In this document: positions 4,931-5,729 of the stretch, in pieces
How positions within the stretch are numbered: position 1 is the stretch's first letter
Layout: the number at the start of each line of letters is the position of its first letter
From: Acidimicrobiales bacterium
GTDB taxonomy: Bacteria > Actinomycetota > Acidimicrobiia > Acidimicrobiales > JABEUL01
Direction of reading: 5' to 3'
Assembly: GCA_027451605.1 (NCBI GenBank)
Contig: DAIDJA010000130.1
Location: 1-5,729 of the forward strand
Length of the DNA: 5,729 nt
The notes under the pieces: model-generated
Database searches by the model: none
Told to the model about the DNA's origin: nothing
Seen by the model: the letters and a program-made list of their open reading frames with translations, nothing else
Position numbers and translations under genes: made by a program

Positions 4931-5532
4931 GATGTAGCCAGCTTTGTCATAATGACAAGGGTCACTATCTGCATTGCCCCTGTTACGCCCGCCGAATAAA
5001 TGAATCTCTTCATCAGCTTTCCGATTACCTCTCCATTGGGAATTGGCTTTTTAAGTTCAAACAAGACTGCGACATTTGCCGGTTCCAACAATCCTAATGC
5101 TACCAACGCCATAATCGCTACCACGATATACGATGCAATCAACCATGGGTGCAAGTGGTAGTGGGCTAGGAGCCTACCTTGATGTCTGGCAAGCTGGAAT
5201 CCCGCCGCTAAAGTACACAGCACCACCGTTGGCATAATTAGCAACATTTTAGGCATAAACCTCTTAGTAAATTCAGCCCGTGCCGGTATGGATAATTTAC
5301 CAAGAATAGGTCCCAATACAAAACCAAGAAACAGATCCAAGATAGTCCACGAGGCACCTCCCACTACGTGAAAAAAATCGATAGCCCACAGTGAATTTGT
5401 GGCAATTGCTGTTACTAATGCCACCAACACTACAGCCACAAAATAAAGACCAATTTTTGGAACTATTTGAAAATCTGTTTGCGGATTTAAATTTCCCGCA
5501 TCATTCCGGTCTTCAGTCAATGCTTCGTTCAT
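4927..5532 (-). CDS. Five-helix integral membrane protein, possibly CopD/DUF2269-like
   Basis: The 201-residue product has a polar head of about 25 residues and hydrophobic stretches near 27-46, 53-76, 94-115, 129-149 and 178-198. Histidines sit at or in helices (His55 in 'DFFHVVGGASW', His117, and His124/126/128 in 'HYHLHPW'). Together with 'LEPANVAVLFELKKPIP', the pattern recalls small CopD- or DUF2269-type membrane proteins that may bind haem or metal. This is only a resemblance and I assign no function. The start ATG at 5532 has a clear ribosome site, AAAGGGT on the minus strand (5537-5543), with the GGG five nt from the ATG. It is the first gene of a two-gene unit with the downstream four-helix protein. 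Confidence 0.78.
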   Translation of the reverse strand: MNEALTEDRNDAGNLNPQTDFQIVPKIGLYFVAVVLVALVTAIATNSLWAIDFFHVVGGASWTILDLFLGFVLGPILGKLSIPARAEFTKRFMPKMLLIMPTVVLCTLAAGFQLARHQGRLLAHYHLHPWLIASYIVVAIMALVALGLLEPANVAVLFELKKPIPNGEVIGKLMKRFIYSAGVTGAMQIVTLVIMTKLATS

Positions 5533-5627
5533 GATTACCCTTTAAATTCATACTAACACACCGACTAATTAGGAGCAAATAAAATATAACAGTTTCTATA
5601 ACTTTCTTTACTCTTGAAATACACTAT

Positions 5628-5650
5628 GAAACCTGTAGCGAAACCTATAG
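5628..5650 (+). repeat. Short tandem repeat (GAAACCTGTAG / GAAACCTATAG)
   Basis: Two 11-base copies with one mismatch are spaced at a 12-base period, about 100 bp upstream of the minus-strand membrane-protein operon. They could be paired regulator sites on one face of the helix, or chance. The rest of 5533-5729 is AT-rich and shows no gene. Confidence 0.3.
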
Positions 5651-5729
5651 CCCCAAAATTAGCGTTTAACTTATTTCAATTTTAATATTACAATGGGTTG
5701 CCAATTCTGAGTTAAGCGTCAAATTCCTG

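Noticed and set aside
1..5729. CRISPR array, tRNA or rRNA
   Set aside because: No regularly spaced repeats of suitable length, no cloverleaf-like sequence and no rRNA-like stretch were seen by eye.

Overview
The window looks like a chromosomal segment of a low-GC actinobacterium, possibly an Acidimicrobiia-like lineage. This rests on an F420-type luciferase-like oxidoreductase, the NadD sequence style (a 'VVANDPYQKS' segment), the nadD-rsfS pair, and several start codons lying 6-7 nt after a -10-like box with no Shine-Dalgarno, as in leaderless actinobacterial mRNAs. Taxonomy is inferred; no rRNA is present.

Layout: 1-240 is the 5' part of a histidine phosphatase gene on the minus strand. 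A non-coding divergent region (241-647) follows, then an F420-dependent oxidoreductase gene (648-1571, plus) and a short gap. A GC-rich IS200/IS605-family element (about 1782-3510, plus) carries tnpA and tnpB with a 4-bp overlap and has related subterminal hairpins at both ends. nadD and rsfS (plus) follow immediately with a 4-bp overlap. Two small membrane-protein genes (minus, 4-bp overlap) converge on rsfS. About 200 bp of AT-rich non-coding DNA closes the window.

The main point of interest is the element. It appears to have inserted just inside the 5' end of nadD, an NAD-biosynthesis gene that is essential in most bacteria. The probable original start (TTG 1756, behind a TATAAC box) is now about 1.7 kb from the rest of the gene. 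The nadD frame nevertheless stays open into the element, where a GAGGAA Shine-Dalgarno and an in-frame TTG at 3467 overlap the end of tnpB, so nadD is probably translated as a chimera whose first 14 residues come from transposon DNA. TnpA keeps its tyrosine but both HUH histidines are replaced (DRVN in place of DHVH), so the element is probably immobile on its own. TnpB keeps all three RuvC acidic residues and its zinc-finger cysteines. By the known TnpB/omega-RNA rule, its guide would be the nadD sequence right after the element, and its target would be the IS-free nadD allele.
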